From Pseudomonadota bacterium (GTDB lineage: Bacteria; Pseudomonadota; Alphaproteobacteria; Rhizobiales; Kaistiaceae): a stretch of DNA of 12,970 bases. The position numbers and the translations under genes were made by a program. Numbering within the stretch: the stretch's first letter is position 1; every line of letters starts with the position of its first letter. Below, piece after piece: positions 1 to 5,986 of the stretch. The notes under the pieces were generated by a model that saw only the letters and a list, made by a program, of their open reading frames with translations, was not told the DNA's origin and ran no database searches. The DNA lies in NCBI GenBank assembly GCA_023433185.1, contig JAEZEN010000456.1, positions 1-12,970 on the forward strand, in the 5' to 3' direction.

Positions 1-2
1 CA

Positions 3-131
3 ATCGACCTCGACCGCCGACACTACCAGCGCCTGCTCGACCAGGCGCTCGCCTCCGAGGCCGATTTCTACCGGCTTTCGGGGGGCGCCACCGTCGACGA
101 GCTGCTGCAGTCCTTGAGCCAGATGTCGTAG
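3..131 (+). CDS. aat: Leucyl/phenylalanyl-tRNA-protein transferase, C-terminal fragment
   Basis: Partial gene entering from the left edge; an open frame of 42 codons ends at TAG 129-131. Aat transfers Leu or Phe from charged tRNA to proteins with N-terminal Lys/Arg, marking them for ClpS/ClpAP degradation in the cytoplasm. The visible tail has a stretch DRRHYQRLLDQAL followed by a short acidic/aromatic segment (ADFYRL). From memory this resembles the end of alphaproteobacterial Aat proteins (FGAVEISRRRY..LLD.AL..). The last 64 bases overlap the 3' end of the DUF2155 gene on the other strand, so the two genes converge. In many alphaproteobacteria aat lies next to a DUF2155 gene, which supports the call. 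The catalytic part lies outside the window, so this rests on a short match and on context. Confidence 0.6.
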   Translation: MDLDRRHYQRLLDQALASEADFYRLSGGATVDELLQSLSQMS

Positions 132-505
132 ACGGCGTGGTCGACAGCGTGAAGGCCCGGGCTGTCAGCGAACATCCAGCCCGAGAATATCCGCCGGACC
201 CTCCGGTTCAGCGTGATCTCGTCGACCTCCACGAACGCGTCGGTGAGCGGCGCCTCGGTCGACGGCCGCGAGTAGCAGACGCGCGGCGTGACCTGGAGCG
301 CGCCGAACTGGACGGTCTCGTCGATATAGACATCGAAGGAGATGATGCGCCCGGTGATCTTGTCGAGGCCGGAGAACACGGCGATCGGATTGGCGATCTT
401 GTTGGCCGAAGGGACCAGCGCCTGACCGTCCTGCGCCCCTGCCGCGAGCGGCGAGCAGACGGCCAGGACCGCAAGGAGGAATGCCGGGAAACGCTGCCTG
501 ATCAT
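68..505 (-). CDS. DUF2155 domain exported protein
   Basis: Small predicted periplasmic protein of 145 residues; the function of the family is not known to me. The N-terminus is a typical signal peptide: positive MIRQRF, a hydrophobic stretch to about residue 20, then an AAGAQ cleavage region. The rest carries the DUF2155 pattern: FGALQVTPRVCY, an AFVEVDE-like stretch (DAFVEVDEITL) and the strongly conserved end FSGWMFADSPGLHAVDHAVYD followed by IWLKDC. Two cysteines, in RVCY and KDC, could pair. An upstream in-frame ATG at 526 exists. I chose 505 because AGGA lies 7 bases before it and the signal peptide then starts correctly. The gene follows the GlpD-like gene by 85 bases on the same strand, and its 3' end overlaps the convergent aat tail. 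Family assignment is firm; role is unknown. Confidence 0.85.
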   Translation of the reverse strand: MIRQRFPAFLLAVLAVCSPLAAGAQDGQALVPSANKIANPIAVFSGLDKITGRIISFDVYIDETVQFGALQVTPRVCYSRPSTEAPLTDAFVEVDEITLNRRVRRIFSGWMFADSPGLHAVDHAVYDIWLKDCSSSSTVAPPESR

Positions 506-590
506 ATGGAAATCCTGGTCGGCCACGGTCGATAGCGGCGGCTCGTATCACGGGATTCCGGCAGCGAAAAGGCCGGCGACGAGCGGTGCA

Positions 591-2195
591 TCAGGCGGCT
601 CCGGCGCGCGGTGCGCCGGAGGCGGCGCTGCCCGATCCGCGCAGCCACGCCTCGAGCCCCGCCACCTGTGCCGGCCGGAACCGGAGGCCGAGTTTCGTCC
701 GCCGCCACAGGATGTCCTCGGCGGTCTCCGCCCACTCCTCATCCATGAGATAGCCCACTTCCGCCTCGGTGAGGTCGGAGCCGAAGCACAGGCCCAGATC
801 GTCCATGCTCCGCGCGCCCGAGACGATGGTGTGGGCGCGGGTGCCGTAGTACGACACCAGCCGGGCCGCGTGGCGGGCGCTCAGGAAGGGGTAGAGAGTG
901 CGCAGGCCGCGGGCAAGTTCGCCGAGACCCTCGACGGGGAAACCGCCACCCGGCAGGGCCACCCCGGAGGTCCACGCCGGACGCGCGCCGATATAGGGCG
1001 CAAGCCTTTCGAGCACGGACTCGGCGAGGCGGCGATGCATGGCGATGGTACCGCCGAGCGCGCTGACAAGCGGCGGCTCGCGACCCGTTGCGTCGACGTG
1101 GACGGAGGAGCAGCGGGAGCGGTCGAGAAAGCGCCGCTCGAGCGAATCCGGCACCGCCCTCACGCCGGCCCAGGCCCAGACGACGTCATCCTCGAAGAGC
1201 GGTCGACGGAAATACTCGCCGGCCGCCGCGATCAGGTAGGCGACCTCGGCGCTGTCGGCGGCGACCTCGGCGGGGTCGCCATCGTAGTCCTCCTCGGTCG
1301 AGCCGATGAGGGTCAGGTCGCGCTGATAGGGAACGACGAAGATGGTCCGGCCGTCGGTGTTGCGCAACACATGGCCGCGATCATGGTCGTAGAGCCGCGG
1401 CACCAGCAGGGTGGTCCCCTTGACGAGCCGGACGGCCGGCCGGGAGCGGCCATGGACGACATGGTCGACCACCGCCGCCGACCACGGGCCGGCCGCATTG
1501 ACGAGCGCGCGCGCCGCGACCGCAAGCCGTTCGCCACGCTCGGATTCGAGCGCCAGGCGCCACAGCGTGCCCTCCCGTTCCGCCACGACGCAGCGCGTCC
1601 GGGGCCGGATGTCGGCACCCCGCATGCGCGCATCGCTCGCCACCAGCACGACGAGACGGGCATCGTCGACCGTTGCATCGGAATACTCGAAGCCGGACGT
1701 GTATTCGGGGCGGAGGGTCTTGCCGAGGCGATCGGCGCCCAGCGTTACGGGGAGAGCGCGCCCGAGCGGACTGCCCGCCGACATGCGATCATAGGCGGCG
1801 TGACGCAGCCCGCCGACAGCGCGCGAGATGTATCCGCCTCGGTCCGGCACCACCAGCCGAAGCGGGCGGACGATGTGCGGCGCCGACTGGACCAGACGGT
1901 CGCGCTCCTGGAGCGCCGCGCGCTCATCACCACCGAGGAGACGCGAAAGCCGACGTGGCTCCGCAAGGAGAAGCTTCGGCGAGGCCGAGGAACTGCCATG
2001 CCCGAGATCGCCCTTGTCGCAGAGGAGCACGGAAAAGCCACGGCCCGCCGCGTCCCTGGCGATGCCGCAGCCGATGATCCCCCCGCCGATGATCGCGAGA
2101 TCGTAGGCCCGCCCCTGCAACTGCCCCTGGTCCCCTGCGATTCCAACCAGGCGACCATGGCCCAGGACGGCCGGAAAGCGAAGCGCGTTTTCCAT
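591..2195 (-). CDS. GlpD-family FAD-dependent oxidoreductase with altered active site
   Basis: A 534-residue flavoprotein of the DAO/GlpD family. Canonical GlpD oxidises sn-glycerol-3-phosphate to dihydroxyacetone phosphate at the inner membrane and passes electrons to quinone. The FAD-binding Rossmann motif is intact (AIIGGGIIGCGIARDAAGRG, about residues 34-53). GlpD landmarks follow in order: FEYSDATVDDARLV (169-182), NAAGPW (233-238), RLVKGTTLLVPR (256-267), WAGVRAVPD (342-350) and the C-terminal DEEWAETAEDILWRRTK (485-501). Two normally invariant motifs are not kept. HGGLRYLE is LAEPRRLS (77-84), keeping only the Arg and one Leu. GGKLTTYR is GGTIAMHR (381-388), losing Lys and both Thr. 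Spacing is otherwise colinear with E. coli GlpD, and other frames do not restore the motif. Homology begins near residue 29. ATG 2195 has no clear ribosome binding site, so the true start may be further in. It may be a GlpD paralogue with a new substrate or an inactive form. Confidence 0.8.
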   Translation of the reverse strand: MENALRFPAVLGHGRLVGIAGDQGQLQGRAYDLAIIGGGIIGCGIARDAAGRGFSVLLCDKGDLGHGSSSASPKLLLAEPRRLSRLLGGDERAALQERDRLVQSAPHIVRPLRLVVPDRGGYISRAVGGLRHAAYDRMSAGSPLGRALPVTLGADRLGKTLRPEYTSGFEYSDATVDDARLVVLVASDARMRGADIRPRTRCVVAEREGTLWRLALESERGERLAVAARALVNAAGPWSAAVVDHVVHGRSRPAVRLVKGTTLLVPRLYDHDRGHVLRNTDGRTIFVVPYQRDLTLIGSTEEDYDGDPAEVAADSAEVAYLIAAAGEYFRRPLFEDDVVWAWAGVRAVPDSLERRFLDRSRCSSVHVDATGREPPLVSALGGTIAMHRRLAESVLERLAPYIGARPAWTSGVALPGGGFPVEGLGELARGLRTLYPFLSARHAARLVSYYGTRAHTIVSGARSMDDLGLCFGSDLTEAEVGYLMDEEWAETAEDILWRRTKLGLRFRPAQVAGLEAWLRGSGSAASGAPRAGAA

Positions 2196-2242
2196 CGGCG
2201 CCGGCGGCCGCCGGGACCATACGGAACCCGGCGCGTCCGGCT

Positions 2243-2268
2243 GGAACGAGATTGCCTCATTGATCGTT
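2243..2268 (+). promoter_or_regulatory. EcfG-type (general stress sigma factor) promoter for the HWE kinase operon
   Basis: GGAAC at 2243-2247 (-35) and CGTT at 2265-2268 (-10) are separated by exactly 17 bases. This equals the known alphaproteobacterial EcfG/SigT consensus GGAAC-N16/17-CGTT. It points at the kinase gene starting at 2375 and would leave a leader of about 100 bases. A second site of the same type sits before the nearby DUF3309 gene, which strengthens the call. No transcription data are available here. Confidence 0.75.
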
Positions 2269-2374
2269 GTGTGCGCTGCGTTTATTTCACGTCGCCGGTG
2301 CTACGGGACTGTGCTGCATACGCGGTCGGCGACAGCACCGTACATGTCGTCATGGTTGAAACTAGCGGCCAACT

Positions 2375-3376
2375 ATGTCTGTAGATGACCTCTACCGCAT
2401 TCTAAGAACGAGCCACGTTCAGGCACAGGGAATCGTCGACACCATCCAGGACCCCCTGCTCGTCCTTGATGAATCCCTCCGTGTGAAGGCAGTCAGCCGT
2501 TCCTTTCTCGAATTCTTCAATGTCGACAGCGAGGAGACGCTGGGGCAGTACATATATGATCTGGGAAATGGGCAATGGGACGTTCCGGATCTTCGGCTCT
2601 TGCTCACGCGCGTTCTTCCGCGAAGTGCCGCGATTGTTGATTTTCTCGTGGAGCACGAGTTCCCGGACATCGGGCAGCGATCGATGCTTCTCTCGGCGCG
2701 GACTCTATTTCGCGCTCACGGCCGAAGTGAATCGATACTGATCTCGCTCGTGGATGCGACGGAGCGGCTCGAGAGAGAAGCAGCGAAGGACATGCTTGCC
2801 CGCGAGCTTCGCCATCGTATGACCAATCTCCTTGCCACCACGCAGTCGCTCGCCCGGCAGACGGCGACCAAGGGTCGATCGGCGGAAGAGTATCGCTCGG
2901 ACTTCCTCGGCCGGTTCGGCGCATTGGTCGCAGCGCAGGATCTGTCCTTCGACGGAGACGGGCTCACCCTCCAGGCCGTGCTCGAGCAAGTCCTCGCACC
3001 CTACCTCGTCGACGCGGGGAGAATCTGCATCGAGCCGGGCCCGGCGGTGGACTTCGATCCGCGCGTCCTCATGTCATTCGGACTGGTCGTCCATGAACTG
3101 GCGACAAACGCGGCCAAGCATGGCGCCCTCTCCGATCCGGCTGGTCGGGTCCGGATCCGCTGGCTGGTGAGCGAGGACTCCGACAGCTTTCGAATGGAGT
3201 GGATGGAAAGCGGCGGCCCCCCGGTCGAACCGCCGGAGACCACCGGATTCGGAACAAAACTCATCCAGTTCTCGATCGCCTACGGCCTCGGCGGCACGGT
3301 GGAACAACACTACGCAAAGCAGGGCCTGCGGGTCGAAATCTTCATTCCCCTTCCGAAGGCCCCCGACGCCGGCTGA
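2375..3376 (+). CDS. PAS domain HWE-family sensor histidine kinase
   Basis: Cytoplasmic sensor kinase of 333 residues with no membrane segment or signal peptide. A PAS domain covers about residues 15-125 (IQDPLLVLDESLRVKAVSRSF, then YDLGNGQWDVPDLR, of the PAS_10 kind). The HWE kinase core follows: H-box RELRHRMTNLLA with phospho-acceptor His147, N-box HELATNAAKHGALS (240-253), the defining W-x-E in EWMESGGP (Trp276, Glu278), and glycine-rich GFGTKLI (291-297). HWE kinases in alphaproteobacteria often feed the PhyR/NepR/EcfG stress pathway or single-domain regulators. A receiver gene follows after 6 bases and is the obvious partner. The EcfG-type promoter at 2243-2268 suggests stress induction, possibly feedback. 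No strong ribosome binding site precedes ATG 2375, but upstream frames offer nothing better. The PAS ligand cannot be read from sequence. Confidence 0.93.
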   Translation: MSVDDLYRILRTSHVQAQGIVDTIQDPLLVLDESLRVKAVSRSFLEFFNVDSEETLGQYIYDLGNGQWDVPDLRLLLTRVLPRSAAIVDFLVEHEFPDIGQRSMLLSARTLFRAHGRSESILISLVDATERLEREAAKDMLARELRHRMTNLLATTQSLARQTATKGRSAEEYRSDFLGRFGALVAAQDLSFDGDGLTLQAVLEQVLAPYLVDAGRICIEPGPAVDFDPRVLMSFGLVVHELATNAAKHGALSDPAGRVRIRWLVSEDSDSFRMEWMESGGPPVEPPETTGFGTKLIQFSIAYGLGGTVEQHYAKQGLRVEIFIPLPKAPDAG

Positions 3377-3382
3377 GGACCC

Positions 3383-3742
3383 GTGGCGCAGAAATCCATC
3401 CTGGTCGTCGAAGATCAATATATCATCGCCCTCGACCTCGAGATGATGCTTGAGGCGAACGGCTGGCGGGTGCTGGGGCCTGTCGCGACGGTTCGCGATG
3501 CACTGCGCCTGCTCGAGGAGGAAGTGCCGACGGTCGCTCTGCTCGACGTCGACCTCGGCAGGGAATTCGTCACGCCGCTGGCCGAAGCCCTGAGGGAGCG
3601 AAGCATCCCCTTCGCCCTTGCCACGGCCTATCGCAGTCCGGAGGAAATCGGAGGAGCGGCGCTTGCGGGCGTGCCGAACGTCGGCAAGCCGACGGGAGAG
3701 CGGCGTCTGCTGGCCGTTCTGGCTGAACTTGCGGGATCATAG
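3383..3742 (+). CDS. Single-domain response regulator (receiver only)
   Basis: A 119-residue CheY-like receiver with no output domain. The acidic pair Glu10-Asp11 (VVEDQ), phospho-acceptor Asp55 (ALLDVDLG), Thr81 (ATAYRS) and Lys102 (GKPTG) are all in place. The start is GTG 3383, with GAGG overlapping the kinase stop codon just upstream, so translation is probably coupled to the kinase. Proteins of this size next to HWE kinases commonly act as phosphate shuttles or sinks, or as regulators by protein contact. The direct cognate role here is inferred from the operon. It shares the EcfG-type promoter upstream of the kinase. There is no DNA-binding domain, so it is not a transcription factor by itself. 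Confidence 0.92.
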   Translation: MAQKSILVVEDQYIIALDLEMMLEANGWRVLGPVATVRDALRLLEEEVPTVALLDVDLGREFVTPLAEALRERSIPFALATAYRSPEEIGGAALAGVPNVGKPTGERRLLAVLAELAGS

Positions 3743-3765
3743 CCGGCCTGCCGCCGCCGGAATGC

Positions 3766-3807
3766 CTGACACCTGCGCGCCGCCCGATAGCGACGCCCAG
3801 GTGTCAG
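3766..3807. repeat. 10-base perfect inverted repeat downstream of the receiver gene
   Basis: CTGACACCTG (3766-3775) and CAGGTGTCAG (3798-3807) are exact inverse complements with a 22-base spacer. It starts 24 bases after the receiver stop codon. Its place between convergent genes (receiver and DUF3309) suits a transcription end, but there is no T-run after either arm and the loop is long. The low GC of the arms against the background also fits a protein-binding site. Role unresolved. Confidence 0.5.
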
Positions 3808-3844
3808 ACAAAGCCCATCCCGGCAGAACATCCCGTACATCCTA

Positions 3845-3862
3845 CCGTGCCTGGATGCACGG
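3845..3862 (-). terminator. Possible terminator hairpin of the DUF3309 gene
   Basis: CCGTGC (3845-3850) and GCACGG (3857-3862) form a 6-base stem with a 6-base loop, 17 bases past the DUF3309 stop codon on the minus strand. No T-run follows, so it is terminator-like in structure and position only. Confidence 0.35.
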
Positions 3863-3879
3863 GTTTCGGGAAGCTCCGG

Positions 3880-4035
3880 TCAGACCCGTCCCATCAACAC
3901 GAGAATGAGAAGCACGACCACGATCACGCCCAGGATACCGGATGGACCATAGCCCCATCCGCGCGAGTATCCCCAGGTCGGCAGGGCGCCGATGAGGATG
4001 AGGATGAGGATGACGAGTAGTATTGTGCCGATCAC
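3880..4035 (-). CDS. DUF3309 family small membrane protein
   Basis: A 51-residue protein that is easily missed because of its size and GTG start. It begins IGTILLVILILILIGALP, continues TWGYSRGWGYGPSGILG, and ends in a second hydrophobic run closed by MGRV. This is the classic DUF3309 layout: two short transmembrane helices joined by a Trp/Tyr/Gly-rich loop with SRGWGYGPSG. GTG 4035 is chosen because GGGAG stands 7 bases upstream and the protein then starts right at the first helix. A GGAAC-N16-CGTT promoter sits about 30 bases upstream, so the gene looks controlled by the EcfG stress sigma factor. Molecular function is unknown; members are predicted inner-membrane peptides, often stress-linked. 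It converges with the HWE kinase operon. Confidence 0.9.
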   Translation of the reverse strand: MIGTILLVILILILIGALPTWGYSRGWGYGPSGILGVIVVVLLILVLMGRV

Positions 4036-4068
4036 AGCCGTGCTCCCAGCTCATTGGACCGGAGTGGA

Positions 4069-4093
4069 AACGGCCAGGCGCCCGCGAGGTTCC
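4069..4093 (-). promoter_or_regulatory. EcfG-type promoter for the DUF3309 gene
   Basis: Read on the minus strand, GGAAC (4093-4089) and CGTT (4072-4069) are 16 bases apart, matching the alphaproteobacterial EcfG consensus. The site is correctly oriented and gives a leader of about 25-30 bases before GTG 4035. It lies inside the 137-base gap between DUF3309 and the divergent PcaD-PcaC gene. Confidence 0.75.
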
Positions 4094-4172
4094 CGGCTCC
4101 GTGCGATTGTCGGAAGCGCATCCGCCGTGTAACCCCTCGCCCGCGGCGCAGAACCACGGAGGACCGCTCGCC

Positions 4173-5351
4173 ATGCCCCACGGCACCTCCAATGGAGTGA
4201 ACCTCCACTACGAGATCGTCGGACCGGCCGGTGCCCCGGTCGTCGCCTTCGCCCACTCGATCGGGGCGACCATGGCGATGTGGGATGCGCAGGTCGCCGC
4301 CTTGTCCGGCCGGTACCGCTGTCTGCGCTACGACACCCGCGGCCATGGCGGATCGGAGGTCGTCGCCACTCCCGCCACGGTCGACGACCTCGCCGACGAT
4401 CTCGCCGGGCTTCTCGATGCCCTCGGCATCGCGCGGGCGCATGTCGTCGGGCTGTCCCTCGGCGGGATGACCGGCCAGGCCTTCGCCCTGCGCCACCCGC
4501 AGCGGCTCGACCGCCTCGCGCTTCTCGCCACCAGCGCCGCGATGGATGAAGCGGCATGGCGCCAGCGGATCGAGACCGTGACGAACGAGGGATACGCGCC
4601 CTTCATCGACGGCATCATGGTGCCGCGCTGGTTCACGCCGGCCTTCGCCGCGGCGCATCCCGAGGTGATCGCCGGCTTTCGGTCGCGGATGATGGCGAAC
4701 GATCCGCTGGGCTATGCCGCCTGCGCCAACGTCATCGCGACGCTCGACCTCCTACCGCGGATATCGGGCATCAAGGCCCCGACGATGATCATCGTCGGGG
4801 CGGAGGACCCGGCCACACCCGTCGCGATGTCGGAGGCGATCCGCAGCCGCGTCCCGCATGCCGAGATGATCGTCATTCCGGGCGCGGCGCACATCGTCGC
4901 GGTGGAGGCCGCCGAGCGCGTGACGGAGCATCTCGCCGCGTTCCTTTCGCGCGACGAACGGCGGGAGGCGCCGCGCGGCGGCGCGACCTTCGACGACGGC
5001 CTCGCCAACCGCACGATGCGGCTCGGGGGAGACTACGTGGCCGGGGCTCTCGCCCGTGCCGGCGATTTCGGCGCGCCTTGGCAGGCCTTCATGACCCGGA
5101 TCGCGTGGGGCGATATATGGGGCGACCCCGCTCTCCCCTGGAAGACGCGCTCGCTGCTCACCATCGCCATGATGGCGGCGCTCCACCGCGAGGAGGAGTT
5201 CAAGGTCCACTTCCGCGCCGCCCGGCGCAACGGCGTCGGCGACGACGAGCTCCGCGCGACCCTCGCCCAGGCCGGCATCTATGCCGGCGTACCGGCGGGG
5301 AACGCGGCCTTCCGGTGGGCGGGCGAGGTCATGGCGGAAGCCGATCGATGA
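4173..5351 (+). CDS. pcaL: Fused 3-oxoadipate enol-lactonase / 4-carboxymuconolactone decarboxylase (PcaD-PcaC)
   Basis: A 392-residue bifunctional enzyme of the protocatechuate branch of the beta-ketoadipate pathway. Its C-terminal part would decarboxylate gamma-carboxymuconolactone to the enol-lactone, and its N-terminal part would hydrolyse that to 3-oxoadipate. Residues 1-260 are an alpha/beta hydrolase: nucleophile Ser95 in GLSLGG, Asp212 in VGAEDPATP, His240 in GAAHIVAVE, with DTRGHGGS at 54-61. Residues about 268-390 are a carboxymuconolactone decarboxylase domain: RSLLTIAMMAALHREEE, His346, RNGVGDDEL, GIYAGVPAGNAAF. Start ATG 4173 has GGAGG 10 bases upstream; in-frame codons reaching back to 4023 lack family similarity. 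Such fusions are known as PcaL in actinobacteria. No other pca gene lies in the window, so specificity for the carboxy- (rather than plain) lactone is inferred. Either half could also serve a related ring-cleavage route. Confidence 0.88.
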   Translation: MPHGTSNGVNLHYEIVGPAGAPVVAFAHSIGATMAMWDAQVAALSGRYRCLRYDTRGHGGSEVVATPATVDDLADDLAGLLDALGIARAHVVGLSLGGMTGQAFALRHPQRLDRLALLATSAAMDEAAWRQRIETVTNEGYAPFIDGIMVPRWFTPAFAAAHPEVIAGFRSRMMANDPLGYAACANVIATLDLLPRISGIKAPTMIIVGAEDPATPVAMSEAIRSRVPHAEMIVIPGAAHIVAVEAAERVTEHLAAFLSRDERREAPRGGATFDDGLANRTMRLGGDYVAGALARAGDFGAPWQAFMTRIAWGDIWGDPALPWKTRSLLTIAMMAALHREEEFKVHFRAARRNGVGDDELRATLAQAGIYAGVPAGNAAFRWAGEVMAEADR

Positions 5352-5448
5352 CCGCGGCGCGGTGCAACACCGCTGTCGCAATTCCTGCTTATCTTGTGGG
5401 CGCGTGGACCTTGTCCTAACGTCTGCGCGGGATTTCGCATGTGGGGGT

Positions 5449-5481
5449 ACCCGGCGGGGTGAGGCGGACGCCGCGCCGGGT
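5449..5481 (+). promoter_or_regulatory. Leader hairpin just before the DUF6932 start
   Basis: ACCCGGCG (5449-5456) and CGCCGGGT (5474-5481) form a perfect 8-base GC-rich stem with a 17-base loop. It ends two bases before the purine-rich AAGGGGGG (5483-5490) that serves TTG 5501. A stable stem next to the ribosome binding site could tune translation. If translation instead starts at GTG 5441, the stem lies in the coding region. Role is inferred. Confidence 0.4.
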
Positions 5482-5500
5482 GAAGGGGGGATCGGGGGTC

Positions 5501-5986
5501 TTGGCTGTCCCAGCCAACGGCAGAGCATTTCCGCCGCTGTTGCCCGTCGGGTTTCACCAGACCGACGCGGCCGGCCTGCAACGGCTCTGCGTGGACTATT
5601 TCCCGGGCTCCCGCACCCGGCCGCGCCTCATGAACACCGTCTCCATGGTGACGTCTCTGGCCAGCCGTCTCCGGCTGGCGGGCCGGATCTGGGTCTCGGG
5701 CGCCTTTCTCTCCGAAAACGACAACCCCGAGGACTGCGTGATCACCCTGGTCCTCGCCGAGGACATGCTGCGCCGGCTCGACAGCGAGCAGCGCGAGTTC
5801 TTCGACTGGTTCCGCAGCGTCCGGCTCTACGACAAGTATCGCTGCCACAACTACGCCATCGTGCTGGACCCTGCACGGGCGGACTACGACCAGCTCTGCC
5901 GCTTCTGGTTCCGCCAGTACGGCTTCCACGGCGAGCGGGGGCGGGGCGGCGTCGCCGAACTCCTCACCCCGACGGAAGCCGGATGA
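5501..5986 (+). CDS. DUF6932 family protein, nucleotidyltransferase-like with decayed motif
   Basis: A 161-residue protein of the DUF6932 type, recognised from FPPLLPVGFHQTD near the N-terminus, ALCV-like LQRLCVDYFPGS (26-37) and GRIWVSGAFLSENDNPEDCV (61-80). In better-kept members the last stretch reads like a nucleotidyltransferase core, WVdGSF...PeDvDlvl. Here GS is Gly67-Ala68 and the second metal-binding Asp is replaced (Asp78-Cys-Val-Ile), so catalysis is doubtful. TTG 5501 is preferred because AAGGGGGG sits 10 bases upstream and family similarity starts at once. GTG 5441 would add 20 basic, low-complexity residues. The stop overlaps the next start as ATGA, so the two genes are translationally coupled. 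A role in a toxin-antitoxin-like or defence pair is possible but not shown. Confidence 0.7.
   Translation: MAVPANGRAFPPLLPVGFHQTDAAGLQRLCVDYFPGSRTRPRLMNTVSMVTSLASRLRLAGRIWVSGAFLSENDNPEDCVITLVLAEDMLRRLDSEQREFFDWFRSVRLYDKYRCHNYAIVLDPARADYDQLCRFWFRQYGFHGERGRGGVAELLTPTEAG

Noticed and set aside
558..576. CCGGC/GCCGG hairpin between the GlpD-like and DUF2155 genes
   Set aside because: Only a 5-base stem with a 9-base loop in GC-rich DNA; expected by chance.
1927..2000. Possible frameshift explaining the missing HGGLRYLE motif of the GlpD-like protein
   Set aside because: The other two minus-strand frames give CGATSAFAS or LRSHVGF, which do not restore the motif, and flanking conservation stays in one frame.
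2223..2227. Additional GGAAC upstream of the HWE kinase
   Set aside because: No CGTT or GTT at 16-17 bases downstream, unlike the GGAAC at 2243.
2260..2273. TTGATCGTTGTG as an Fnr/FixK box
   Set aside because: The right half ATCAA is absent; TTGAT here overlaps the EcfG-type -10 by chance.
831..2384. 517-codon open frame on the plus strand opposite the GlpD-like gene
   Set aside because: Arg/Ala/Gly-rich antisense of a real GC-rich gene, with no family similarity.
3842..4192. 116-codon minus-strand frame over the DUF3309 gene
   Set aside because: It is the wrong frame; the DUF3309 protein in the neighbouring frame explains the stretch.
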